A DNA stretch of 64,000 nucleotides from assembly GCA_022702705.1 (NCBI GenBank), contig CM040428.1:55731198-55795197 (forward strand), in the 5' to 3' direction. Below are positions 37,301 to 49,400 of this stretch, piece after piece. Positions within the stretch are counted from its first letter, which is position 1; each line of letters begins with the position of its first letter. Source of the DNA: Papilionanthe hookeriana x Papilionanthe teres (Eukaryota; Streptophyta; Magnoliopsida; Asparagales; Orchidaceae). A program made the position numbers and the translations under genes. The notes under the pieces are model-generated. The model made no database searches, was not told the origin of the DNA, and saw nothing but the letters and a program-made list of their open reading frames with translations.

Positions 37301-40217
37301 AAAAAATATTTTTGACATTGTTCTTGAATTATGCGGGTTAGTGGTGTGGGAGACTTGATCTGAGTTTAAGCGAATCGGATTTTGTTCAATAAGAGAATTG
37401 CAAAATTATTATCAACCTTTTAGGTAGCCTTTTTAACAATGCCATTGCGGGTCTCAAACCCTGGCTGTAAAAAGTAGAGGGTTGTGTTAGGTAGTTGACA
37501 ACCAACATAAAATTTATAGAAAAATCACAACATGAATCCTTAAATCCTTGTCAATATTGGGCGTCCTCTAGAAGCGACACTCTATATGGCTTCTTGTTGT
37601 TGTTGTATTTTGGAAGCCTTCCTCCTAAGTTGACCACTCAACATAGTACACTTGTGAAAACTTAAAGTATATGATAATCCTTTGTCAACCTGAGAGAATA
37701 TTCATGATATTAGTTACATAACTAAAATTGAAAATATGGCATTGAAAACAGATATAAAAAAGACCTATGAAAGTGTTCAATGAGACTTTCATTATAAAAT
37801 GATAAAATATCTCAGATTTAATGATTTTTGGACTTCGAGGAGTTACGTTGCCATTTCTAACTATTGTGTTTCTGTAATAGTGAATGGTCAGCTTTCTAGT
37901 TTTTCTAAAGCTAGCAGAGGTCTTAAACATGATGAGCCCCCTCTATACTAATTAATTCATTTTAGCAATTGAATTTCTAATGAATTCCTTCTAATTTAAT
38001 CAAAGAATATCATTCTGTTATTTATAAGTACGGTGATAATGTTGTGATCATATTGATAGTCACATTTACTAACGGTTGTTCTTCCTCTTTACCTGAGCGT
38101 ATGGATTTTCAAAATATCTATTATAATTGGTGAATTGTGCAAAGAGTGGCTTTGTGATTATTATTCCCCCTATCAAAAATAAATTATTATTTAATAACAC
38201 ATTTAAGTGCTCCATTTTATAAAGAACATGAAGAGGCAATTCATTTTTATGATTTTGCAAGCAAAAGGCAAGGTAGAATTTTAGTTGAGACTATGTGCTA
38301 TTATCTAATAGCATGTACAATGCTTTATTGAAAAGTGTTTAATGTTAAAGCCTCCAACGTTGTGATTCAAAAACTAGAAAATTATTCAATTACCCCCTTT
38401 TTGTTAGCAATGAGTATCAAAGAAATATTTACAAGAAAACAATGCAGGATTTTCATTACCTTTTTAATTCACAAACATTATTAAGGTAATTATCCTATGC
38501 ATGCAATATTTAAATTGCACAACTCTCCAACTTGGAAGATATTATGCATGTTTAGGTTTATCAGTAAAAGAGATTGGTAATAGGCTTAGGGTCTGTTTGG
38601 GAGAGCTGCAGCTTATCCAGAATCTGTCGATAAGCTGAACTATCTGGATAATCTGACGATACTGCGATGATTTGGATAAGTTTGTTTATGCATTTGGTTT
38701 GAGCGTATCTGAAGCAGTGATTCAGATCGTTTGTGGATAAATGACTCATTACGCACGAAATGAATAAGTTGTTTAATTGTTTGGTTTGTGCGGTTTGAAA
38801 ACGGTTTATATTCAATTGTTTGTATAAAAATTACATATTTAGAGTGCTTCTTTATTAATAATATGCTTATTAAGATATAAAATTTTAATTAAAATATAAA
38901 TAAAATTAATTTAAAATATTAAAATTTTCTTTTAAATATAAAATCTTATTTAAAAAAATTATATCTTATTTTCAAACATATTATAAATTTATTTATTTTA
39001 TTTCTTTAAAAATTATTCACATATACACCACCCAATCATTTCCTAATTTAAAACCGGACCAAAAATATATATTAAAAAATATTTCAAAATATAACGAGTA
39101 CATTTAAAATACAAGTACAATACGAAACAAAATAACTAGACTTCATGAAACCTAAATACGAAAAACATACAAATCACACCTAATAGTAGGTTTCATGAAA
39201 CCTAAATAAAAAGAAGAAATAACATGATAAAATTATAAGGAGAACAATGACAACATTCATTTTATAATGTAAGAGCACGTCACGACTATCGTTGTCTGTT
39301 TCTGACGGGACAATAGTGGGAGCAAACTTGTTCGAATGGGAAGCAGCCGAACTAGAAGCAATGTCCTGATCTTGTGATCCCATGGATCCCCCAGCAACGG
39401 TGTTGGGCTGAGATAATGTAGTGACGGACGTACTTTCAACCCACCTGAAGAACTTGCAGTCCTCTGGTCCTTGTCCCCACCGAGAGCATCCGTAGAGCCG
39501 TCGCCCGTAGCTATGTTCCTTACGTGACGTTAGTATTAAGGAAGGCAATCCGCACCGCATAATACTTGCTCGGACTTCATTGCAGACCTGTAGCTCATCT
39601 TCCTGCAAATATTTAATATGTTTTACAATCATTTGGATAATAGAGTAATGGAAAATTTGCATAACATATCAAGAGTTTTGGCCCATATAAAATTTATCCT
39701 GATGAATTTATGCTACGATTGTCAACATTACAAAGTTAAGAACGATTATCCTCGATTTGCACTCATATGCACGGGGTGTCCAATCCGCTTCAACGCCATT
39801 GCACGAGAAAGTAGAAATGTAAAATGTTTCACCAATCAATAAATAAAAACAAATAACTAGAAAAGGGACACAACAAATTACGTGGTTCGGTCGAAGTGAC
39901 CTACATCCACGGGAAAGAGCGATGAAAATTTTTTATTACTCCAATACAAAATGATTTACATGAACCTCCGGAACCTACTATTTACATGAATTTCTAGCAC
40001 ATTGCCGTTACAAATCACAGCACCTAAACACCCTTAAGTTACAATTATTTCCAGCTTCCCAATAAAACCGTTTACGACGAGCAGCATACGGTAAAATTTT
40101 CCCAGCAGGCAACGACCATCGAAAGCATCCCCGATCGGCGGCAGGCACCAAACAAGTGAAACCATGTAGCAAACCATGTATACTTGCACTTCTCAAGTTA
40201 TCCAAGTAAGCGAACAA

Positions 40218-40269
<52 letters not shown>

Positions 40270-43200
40270 ACCTGCACCGAGAGCAAAGGTTCATTCGGGA
40301 ATGTAAATACTTATGAATTGTAAATTGAAAACACAAAAGTTAGATCTCGAAATGTAAATAATTATGAATTGTAATTCATTCTTCCCGGTGGAAACAAAGA
40401 GCAATGGCCATATCCCATTAACTATTCATGCTATGCGTGAATAAGAAGAAGATGGCCAACAACTTCTCCATGTATTCATTAATGGTGGACGGGAACGAGC
40501 AACGAGAGATTGTTGCTCACTTCTTGTTTTTCATGAAGGATGATCCGATCCTTGTTATTAAAATCATGAATCGAAGTTAATAAGGCTTGCACGTAGCTTC
40601 AGTCTGTGGTTAGATTTGCAGCAAGTAAAAGAGCATTTAATTAAGCAATGAGTCATTCTCCTACATAATAAAAGCTGCTCAAAATAATCGCTCAAGTATA
40701 TCCTTAAACATAATAAAATATCCCTCAAGTATAGAATTCAAATAACCGCTCCTAACTTCCATAGCTAACTTTCAATTAAACACATTAAACAAGAAATGCC
40801 TACAAGCAATGCTAAAATTCCGGATACCAACCATACAAATTCTCCAAGCAAGCAAAGCTAAAATTCTGGATACCAGAAAAAAGATAAAAAAAAACATAAA
40901 AACCTACAGCAGTGGGGGATGCTTTTAGTGGCTGTTGCTTGATGCCCAGTCGATTGGGGAAGCGTACCACCACTGGTCACCAGTGCTCTCCCAACGAAGA
41001 GGGAAGTATGATTGAGCCATTGGAAAGAGTGATAAGAGGGAGAGGGAGGCAAGGAGGGAAGAAAGGAGCCAACTTGAAGAGAAACTGCTGGTTTTTTAAT
41101 TCACAATGGAAGGTGGAGGTAAAGAGATTTCAGGCTGAGCAGTGAGGTGCTGCAAGATGAGAACTTTCCATCTTAGCTCAAATATGAAAACACATTTCAA
41201 TTTGATCTTTCTAGCAAAAAAACACAGTGCAAGTACTTATCACAACCAGCGGTTGCCCTACAGGAGTAGGGTCATCCAAGCTGTAATCCAGTATTAATAG
41301 TAAAAAAGGTCAGCTAAAAAGGGAAGAAATTGATTGGCATTATCACTATTGTCTAAATACATAAAAAATCAAGTTTCCATCAGCATTACACAAATATAGA
41401 AAGAACTTTCATACTCAAGAGTAAAGAATCTAATGGATATTTCAATTATTATAAAGACAATAATATGAAAGCTCTCTCATTTCAAAAACACCAATGCGGT
41501 ACTTATCACAACCAGCGGTTGCCCTACAAGAGTAGGGCCATCCAAGTCGTTATCATATCACATTAACTATTCATGCTATTGCGTGAATAAGAAGAAGAGA
41601 TGGCCAACAACTTCTCCATGTATTCATTAATGGTGGAGGGGACCAGCAAGAGAGATTGCTGCTCACTTCTTCTTTTTCATGAAGGATGATCTGATCCTTG
41701 TTGTTAGAATCATGAAGCAGACTGAATTCAGAACCAAGTTATTTAACAGAGCACAGTTTTTCCCTATCAGAGATCATGACGCAGAATAAATAGAAATGAG
41801 TCATAGCTCCAGCTGTGGTGAGATTTTCAGCAAGTAAAAGAGCATTTAATTAAGCAATGAGTCATTCTCCTACAATGGCTTGTCGGCATAGAGATCGAAA
41901 TTAATAAGGCTTGCACATAGCTCCAGTCGTGGTGAGATTTCGAGAAGTAAAAAGCAATTGTTAAAAGTATTCAGTTATCATCATCATCACCACTATTAAG
42001 GGGAGCTACAATGCAACAAATAGAACACGTAACCGAGCCCCCATAGAGGCAAAGAGGGGTATGCAATGCAGTAAACAGAACACAAAATCGAGCCCCCATA
42101 GTTGCAAAGAGGATAGCTGCAAGACAACAAAGAGATCGACCGAGATCGAGCGAGATCGACCGAGATCGGAGAGGAGAGAAGCGAGATCTGAGAGGAGGGA
42201 AGCGAGATCGAGCGAGATCGGAGAGGGGCGGAGCTAGGTTTACCGAGCGAGATCGAGGGGCTTCACGCGGGGTCACGGGGGCGAAGGGTAAATTTTCACC
42301 AGATCCGCGAAGAAATAACGCGAACGCGCCCACGGAGGCGCGTATCGCTGGTACCGTAAAAGTAAAAACCGGGTTTTCGGTTAAGCACAAATAAGTGCTA
42401 ACCAAACAGTGAGGCGGCGTTTTTAAAAACGCCGCCGCACTTAAAAGCTTTCCCAAACGGACCCTTAGTAAAGGGAATAGTTTCTTCGGATGTGGTTTTG
42501 GTTTGGTGAATCTACTTTGGCTCGTTTATGCCCTTCCATTTCTCATTATTCAGCAAAGGACAATAATTTGTTTGATTAAACTGGTTGAATAAATCCAAAT
42601 TTACATAACCAACATTACAAACACTTAGGAATTGTTTGGAGCAGCTGCAGTTATCTGAAGAAGCAGCTTCAAGTGAAGCTGCTGAAGAAGTTGTTCAAAA
42701 AGTTGCGGAGCTGCTATTCAAAAAGCTTTAGTGGCTGCTATATTTTTTTTTTTTTTGAAAAAGTCCGACCGTAGCTTTCTAGAAGTCACTGCAAGTAATC
42801 GGGTCTAGTGAGAAAATACAACTTTCAACTGCAGCTTTTTGAGAAAGCAGACAAAATGCAGTTTTGCTAAACAGAAAAAACTACGGCACGGCACTGCACT
42901 GCCACCACACTATCGTCACAAACGCACCCTTAGTAGATATTATTAATGATCTTCCTTTAAAGCCGACGGAGATTAACATTCCTATCGAAAGACCTCTTAA
43001 AATTCTCTTTAATGGGAAATCCATGGATATAAAGTTGTGATTAGCAATTCTCTCTTTCTTTGTGGCACAAATGTATGCCTTTATTGACATCTTTCTTTGC
43101 CTGCAGATAACTTCTTGATTTGGGTCTTCTGGATGATTCTAAATGCTTTTGTTGCCATGTTAAACTTTATTCAAAACCCAATTATCAGCAAAGTACGATG

Positions 43201-43423
43201 TTACACATCAACCCTTTAAGTACCCACTGCTTCCAAATATTCATTATGGATTGATAAACCTTTGGTTACCTCATTTGCGAGGTGCAAAATGTTTTAATTC
43301 CTATTTTACCTTGTGTTTCACATGGTTAACAATAGAATATTGCTAAACAATACTAGTCAATAGTGAATAGTGCACCATATAGCACATGACATGGTGTGTG
43401 TTATTTTAAATATGACAAAATAT

Positions 43424-43473
<50 letters not shown>

Positions 43474-46400
43474 TAAATGCAACTAAATATAAAAACAATA
43501 AATTGAAAAATAATCATCATGCAATTAAAAATTACCAAATTAATGCTTAGCTCAAATGCTCAAAATCTCAACAATTTAAACTCAAAATATTATAATTTTT
43601 TTTTGCAAGTTCTGTCTTTTTCTAGAGAAATTAAATTAGTCAAGATGAGAATCATCATTATTACCATTATAAGTAAAATAAATCTCATTTTCTTAAAATC
43701 ACCATTATCTCCTAAATCATAATCTTCATCATTACCATTATCTTCATATTCAATTACAACAATGTTAAACCTAGACGAAGAAACTCTCTCTTTAGATCAC
43801 TCTCGAATATTATAATTTCTTTCATAAATACCAATGGCTTTTGCAATAGTACTCAATGTCAAATCATTCTAACTAATAATTAATTTATTATCTTTATCTG
43901 ACTCATAGTCTATTTTTTTTTTCTATTTAACACTCATTAGCATTATTTATGTCAAAAATGTAATCATGATTGTATCTTCAAATCAAAGCCATATTATATT
44001 TGACAAATACTAAAACTTTAAGGCGATCATCATCTAATCTTCTTTTGTTACAAAGAAGCAATTGAAAACAACTAAAAATACTAAATTATAAAGTTTATTA
44101 ATAATGATCAATGCATAAGACAGGAAGCTAAACAACATAGGAGAGGAAGCCAGCCAGGACACAAGATTTGCTGCATGCGATAGGTCTTAATAGAAACTAA
44201 TAACTAAATAGTAAATAATATAAATATTAATTTATAAACAAAAATCATATAAATTAAAAAAAATACTCTTTGAGAGCTATTTGGAGCTATTTGTCATTTC
44301 TTATTGCATGTGCATGTTGACCTCATTTTCAGTGAGGTCCTAGTTTCTTTCCTTAGAGCCTAGGAGCTAGCTGTAGGATTTCATGTTGACCATCCTAGTG
44401 GATTAGTAATGAAGCCCACCTCCCACAGAGCTTCGAACCACTTCATGACCCATTTTTGTGAGGACCTCGAATGAGTAGTCCCAAGCACTCGACGCTTAGT
44501 TGCAAGGGCTAAGGACAACATGTAGAGAGCCCGAAAATGAGTTCCCATAGGATCAGACGACCTTAGGTGAACCCTTAGTGACTCAAAGCCTCGCGGACAC
44601 CACAATTTTGTGCACCAACTGAACCACGCACGATGTTGTCTTGAGTCGGGGCGATTGTCGGTAAATTCATCCGGACGACACCAGATGACGAAACAGACTA
44701 CAAGGATGAGTCCGGGACGTCGACTTTAGCCATGAAAGACATCCATATTGCATGGTTCTGTGCACGCACAAACGGCACAAAATTTGATGCACATTAAATT
44801 TAATTAAAGATGAGTTTAGACTCAACCCGGGTTTGATTCGGGCTGAACACAGCTCAATTATGTTGGGTCGGGCTGACAACCCAATTTATAATTTGAAATT
44901 TCAAATTTTAAATCACTCAGCCTAAATATTTAATTAAATTTAATCACAGAACATACATGGAAACTAATTAATCTCTTGCCCATCACCCGTAACGGACACT
45001 TTTGCTATACAGTTCGACTGCTCCCCCTCCTTCCTGGCATTCGACATCATCTCCCGCTCGGCTCCTCCCTCTCGATCAAAGCTCCAGCTCCTCGCCTCCA
45101 TTCTCCCAGCAGCTCGCCTCTCCCTTTGCACCGAGACACTCGCCTGCTGCTCGACACCATCTCCCTCGCCTCGTCTCTTCCTCACGACAAACCCCCACTC
45201 ATCTTGTCTATCTGCACCGAACCCATTTGCATGTCTCCCTCTCGCCTCCTTCTTGGTGACCAAAACCCTCGCCACTCCGCTCGCCTCCTGCTCCTCATTT
45301 GACTCCTCTGGACCGAAACATTTGGCCCCCACTTCTCCGCTCGATCTCGCCCGTCACCTCCTTCATTCGGCCTCACCCCTCGCCTCCCTGCATTGAAACC
45401 CTCTTCCCCTTTCTCGACCGAGGCCCCCGCTCATCTGCTTCCACTCTCCCAGCCAAAAAAAAAAAGCTGTCCCGCTCGCCTACCTCTCGATTTCGCCTTC
45501 AGGCTTCCTCCCTCGCTCGATCGAAGCCACAAAAGACTCCTCTCCTCTGCACCACAACCCCTTCCTCTCGACAGAAGATTTGCACTGCATCTCTCGCCTC
45601 TCATCTGCACCGCACCGAAGCTCCTCGCCTGCTTTGCCTCCCGCACACACCGAAAACTCCCGCTCGCCTCCCTCGCTCAGATATTTGTGTTGCCTTTTTT
45701 CCTCATTCTGTCGTGAGAAGTGAGAATCTTTTCCATCCTCCGATCATCTGAAACCGTAAGGAATTCTTCTGTTTAAGCTGCCCAAACATAAAAATTTCAG
45801 AATATGCGTTGCTGATTTGCTTAAATTTTAAGTGCCTATATGCATGAATACTTCGCTTCAACATATATACATGCAGATTTCTTAATACTTGAATATTTGC
45901 ATATGTTATGTTTGAATCCAAAATGACATATTGCTGATTTTTTTCAAATTCGTATATATTCACATGTGTAACACTTAATTCTGAAATATATCATGTCATT
46001 GTTTTTAATTTATGTGGTCTACATTTCGTATGACTGCTTCTTTGAAACGGAGTTAATGGATGTGAATGAAAATTTTTTTCAAGTGTCATTTGTAAAGGTT
46101 TGAAAATTTTAGTGCACTATATTTTGAAATCTCAAAGTTTTATATGTTACTTGCAAAGCTTGTTGGCATTCATGGTAACTTTATATGCGATACAAATATG
46201 AAATTTGTTTATCTTGACTTTATATGTGAACCTTAAATTCATGTAAAGTTGGTTTTGTGCAAATTGGAGAACTCACACATATTATTCAATCCTTACGTCA
46301 AACGTTCAATACATCATCTTTTAAAATACACAAGCTTCAGTATTTGTATACCTACTCGTTGAATTTAAAGTTTCAGAATGACAAAAATGTTGTTTTGAGC

Positions 46401-49400
46401 CTTACAAACTCGTGGGTTTAGAAGAATAAAATGTTGCTTTATTTGATCTGTATTTCTATTGCTAGGAAGAGCTAAAAGTTGTTATATTTGAGCTATACTA
46501 CTGCTGTTTGGAGGCACTAAATAACACTATTTTGGCTCTTAGTTTTCACTGTTTTGGAGCTTCTAAAATTGTTTCGGGCTATTAAGAGTTGTTTGGTGTT
46601 CAAAAGCTGTTGTTTGATGCTTAGAGATGTTGTGAGAGTGGTAGAAGTGTTGTTTGACTGTTTGGAAGTGTTGCCTGGTTGCTGTTGATTGTTGTTTGAA
46701 GCTATTAATTGCTGTTTGGAGCTCAATTGTGTGTTGATTCGGAAGCATTAAAGCACTGATTTGGGGCCGGTTTTGGTGCAGTTTTGCGAGCTTTAAATAT
46801 GCCTTTTTAGGGAGATTTTGTCACTATTTTGGGAATGGTTGGGCCGGTTTTGATGTAGTTTTTAGAGCTTTAAATGTCTTTTTAGTGTGATTTGTCGCTA
46901 TTTTGGGATTCTTTTAGGTCGATTCACTTGTTGTTTCCCCCCTTGGCTTTGTTAGTTTTGGAAGTGAGTCGGCTCTCTCCTTTCTTTTATTTTGTTTAGT
47001 TTTTCTTGCGTAATGGTTAAGTCAAAAATAGGAATCCCTGATTTAATTATTTGGAAGACACTTAGGGATATTTGAGGATTAGTAGGAAAATACCTAATTG
47101 AGGATTAGTCACTTTAAATCACTTCAAGCACAATTTTTAGTGTAGGCTGCTTAGACTTTAGGAGCACACCTTAGGTGAGAGTTCATCCACCCAATTTTTA
47201 GTGTAGGCTTCCTAAACTTTATGAGCACACTCTATGTGAGAATTCACCTACCTAACTTTTGAATGAATAATTAAACTAGACACTTGATCCTAGTTCACAA
47301 ACTGATTAGGACACTAGACATGATGATGTACTGAGGCGTGATTCACGCTTTCTTAATTAAATCAAATAATGGAATTCCCGTCATGACTTAGCTTACACTG
47401 AAACCGAATATACCGGGGTTTGAGCTTGAACATTACACTCAAATCCTCCTGGCAATTAGGGATATTTGTTAATGTCACATATGGATCATCGGACTGGTAT
47501 AAGTTTGAGGTCTAGGTGGCTAGAGTGACGACGATAATGCTAATGTGTTAAACGAGGGATACGATGTGGAAATTTTAGGATATTATCTCCTACCTCAAAG
47601 ATCTCTAATAAGGGAGAGAAAATGACCAATGATACTATCTGTCAATTCTTGGTGGGACTGTTGCCTCCGACGCTCTTAGGTCGTCGATGAGTCATGAACT
47701 GATTAGAATGAATAACCGTAATTACTACTCATCGTGCAAAATATTTACAAAAATAAAACAAAAATAAAACTCTTTTGCTTGATAAAAAGAACTTTGCATA
47801 AAAAACTGAGACAATAACTTTTGCATGAAAATCAAAGAATTTTTCCTTATAAAAATTCACAATGGTCCATGGCTAGTCATTTAGATTGAGGTTAGGGACT
47901 GCCCTCCGTAGATCATTGGTGGTAACTCTTGTTCAAGGTCGGGAAGCACACAGTCCAGCTCTGAGCCCCCACCTTTACTGATGTCTTACACCCAGTTCTG
48001 GTCTTCCATACGTGACTACGAGTTTTGCTTGTGATTTCTACGACTCGTTTTTCTGACTTTCGTGCTAGGTTTTCTCGCTTTGCTTACTTTTCTTGCAAGT
48101 TTATTTAAATTTATTGGAAATACTATGATTGCAATACTAATCATGCGGCGGTAGCAAATGCCCAGGTACACTTTTACAGTTTATTTATTACATTTTACTT
48201 TACAACATTTTTATTTATATGCAATTTACTTTACTACGCATGCTTTAGTTGTAAAACTAAAATAAATGTACATTTTCAAAAATTAACACACTTTTGAATC
48301 GTGAACAACATTAATTCCCGCATGAGGATTTCAACATTTGAACAATAACAAAGCAAAATTTTGTCACCATAATTGTGAAACATAAACCACCAATCTCAAA
48401 TACTTGAACCCTAAAGTCATCGCTACAGCAGGAGATTTGGAGCTAAATTCGTGGGCAGCACGACAAGGAATTTGGACCGAGCAGTAAGAGGATCTTCTTC
48501 AGCAACCTCTCTACTTAGTTTAACAATAACAACCTATAGGACTTATAGGTAGCGCGCCCAACGCGACGTAAATCCTCAATTTCCCCTTAGGTTTATGTGC
48601 GACCGTGCTGTGCGGCGTAACTCCTAACTCGTACTATGTTCTGAGGTTGTTATACGGTACAACGTACCCTCTTATCTCTGCAGGCTACTTGCATAATCAT
48701 GTATTATGCAAGTGTAAGTCCCAAATAATAAAATTGGCATGATTGAAATACTTAATAAACATCTCTCGAAAACGCAGCCACATAATAGGATAATTTGGGA
48801 AGTCACTGAGAGTTTTCCTCGGGATCTGTGACATCCCCTACATTTTCCTTCATTTGGACTCCTGAAAATAACTGTTCTCATTTAAGCCACTCTCATTTGA
48901 TTTTCCACGTCCTATCGTGAAAACCTAAACTTTGAATACTTGAAGATAAAACCACCGATCATTATCGAGAGTTTCTCAAGTGTTTTCGGTCATTCGAGAT
49001 ATAATTAACTATAGGAGCTTAACTCTATATGGAACTTGGAACCCAGATAAAATAAACCCTACTTAATCTTTATATTAGGTAGGGGAACTTGTCGGTCACA
49101 TATAAAAAGGTTCACAAACCAAACGAATATCATAAACCTCCTAATTTGTATGATTGGGTCCACCGCCACGAAATACACTGATCTTTCGAGAACGTGTATT
49201 ATTCGTGGTATCGCACACGATTATGCAAACTATTAGGCAAATGAGATCCATTCGGTCTTATTTTTCAAAAATTAAAACACGTTATTTTCAAAACAAGAAT
49301 TACATACCTTTTATACTAAATTAAACTTAAACTATTTTCAAAACAAATAAGTTGGTCGACAGTGCACAATACAGATAATGCACCATTTTAACCCTCTACC

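Larger units (their letters stand above)
38589..42464 (-). mobile_element. PIF/Harbinger-type element of 3876 bp with TTA target duplication
   Basis: Left end 'GGGTCTGTTTGGGAGAGCTG'. The right end read inverted is 'GGGTCCGTTTGGGAAAGCTT'. TTA lies on both sides (38586-38588 and 42465-42467). The right subterminal region (about 42130-42260) is a 'gagatcgagcgagatcg' purine-rich stretch that looks like a CT-rich leader on the minus strand. A GRF zinc-finger gene is carried on the minus strand; no Harbinger transposase was recognised, so it is probably non-autonomous. Confidence 0.85.
37685..43200 (+). mobile_element. L1-type LINE relic split by two DNA transposons
   Basis: The left part (about 37685-38585) reads 'ENIHDISYITKIENMALKTD', 'IKKTYESVQ', 'VSVIVNGQLSSFSKASRGLK' and 'HDEPPLY'. 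These correspond to plant L1 RT motifs (ELVHDI..., ALKxDMxKAYDxVxW, VLVNGxxxGFFKxSRGLRQGDPLSP). The downstream body resumes after the Harbinger-type element (42468-42624) and after a Tourist MITE (42933 to about 43200). It has many stops. It lies antisense within the NPGR intron. Confidence 0.7.
44315..49361 (+). mobile_element. TG..CA element of 5.05 kb (giant solo-LTR candidate), family G copy 2
   Basis: Starts 'TGTTGACCTCATTTTCAG' and ends 'GTTGGTCGACA'. It is flanked by a perfect 5-bp duplication GTGCA (44310-44314 and 49362-49366). Order on the plus strand: a terminal hairpin; a 400-bp 5' region shared with copy 1 (for example 'gatgacgaaac', about 44685); AT-rich sequence; a C/T-rich leader-like region (44995-45750); an A-poor TG-rich region (46500-46990); and a 3' part beginning with 'tgtgacatcccctac' at 48827. 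The last 535 bp match the end of copy 1 in inverted orientation. It has no terminal direct repeats and no gag, pol or transposase. A perfect 5-bp duplication with TG..CA termini is the signature of integrase-mediated LTR insertion, so a solo LTR is inferred. Confidence 0.78.

Noticed and set aside
41971..42456. 161-codon minus-strand frame
   Set aside because: It starts within the Harbinger terminal inverted repeat and translates the 'gagatcgagcgag' repeat. It is probably a leader region, not a protein.
44964..45751. Several overlapping open frames of 85-150 codons on both strands
   Set aside because: They are open because the tract is C/T-rich, overlap one another, are built of Ser/Pro/Leu or Arg/Glu runs and lie inside the giant TG..CA element; no domain is visible.
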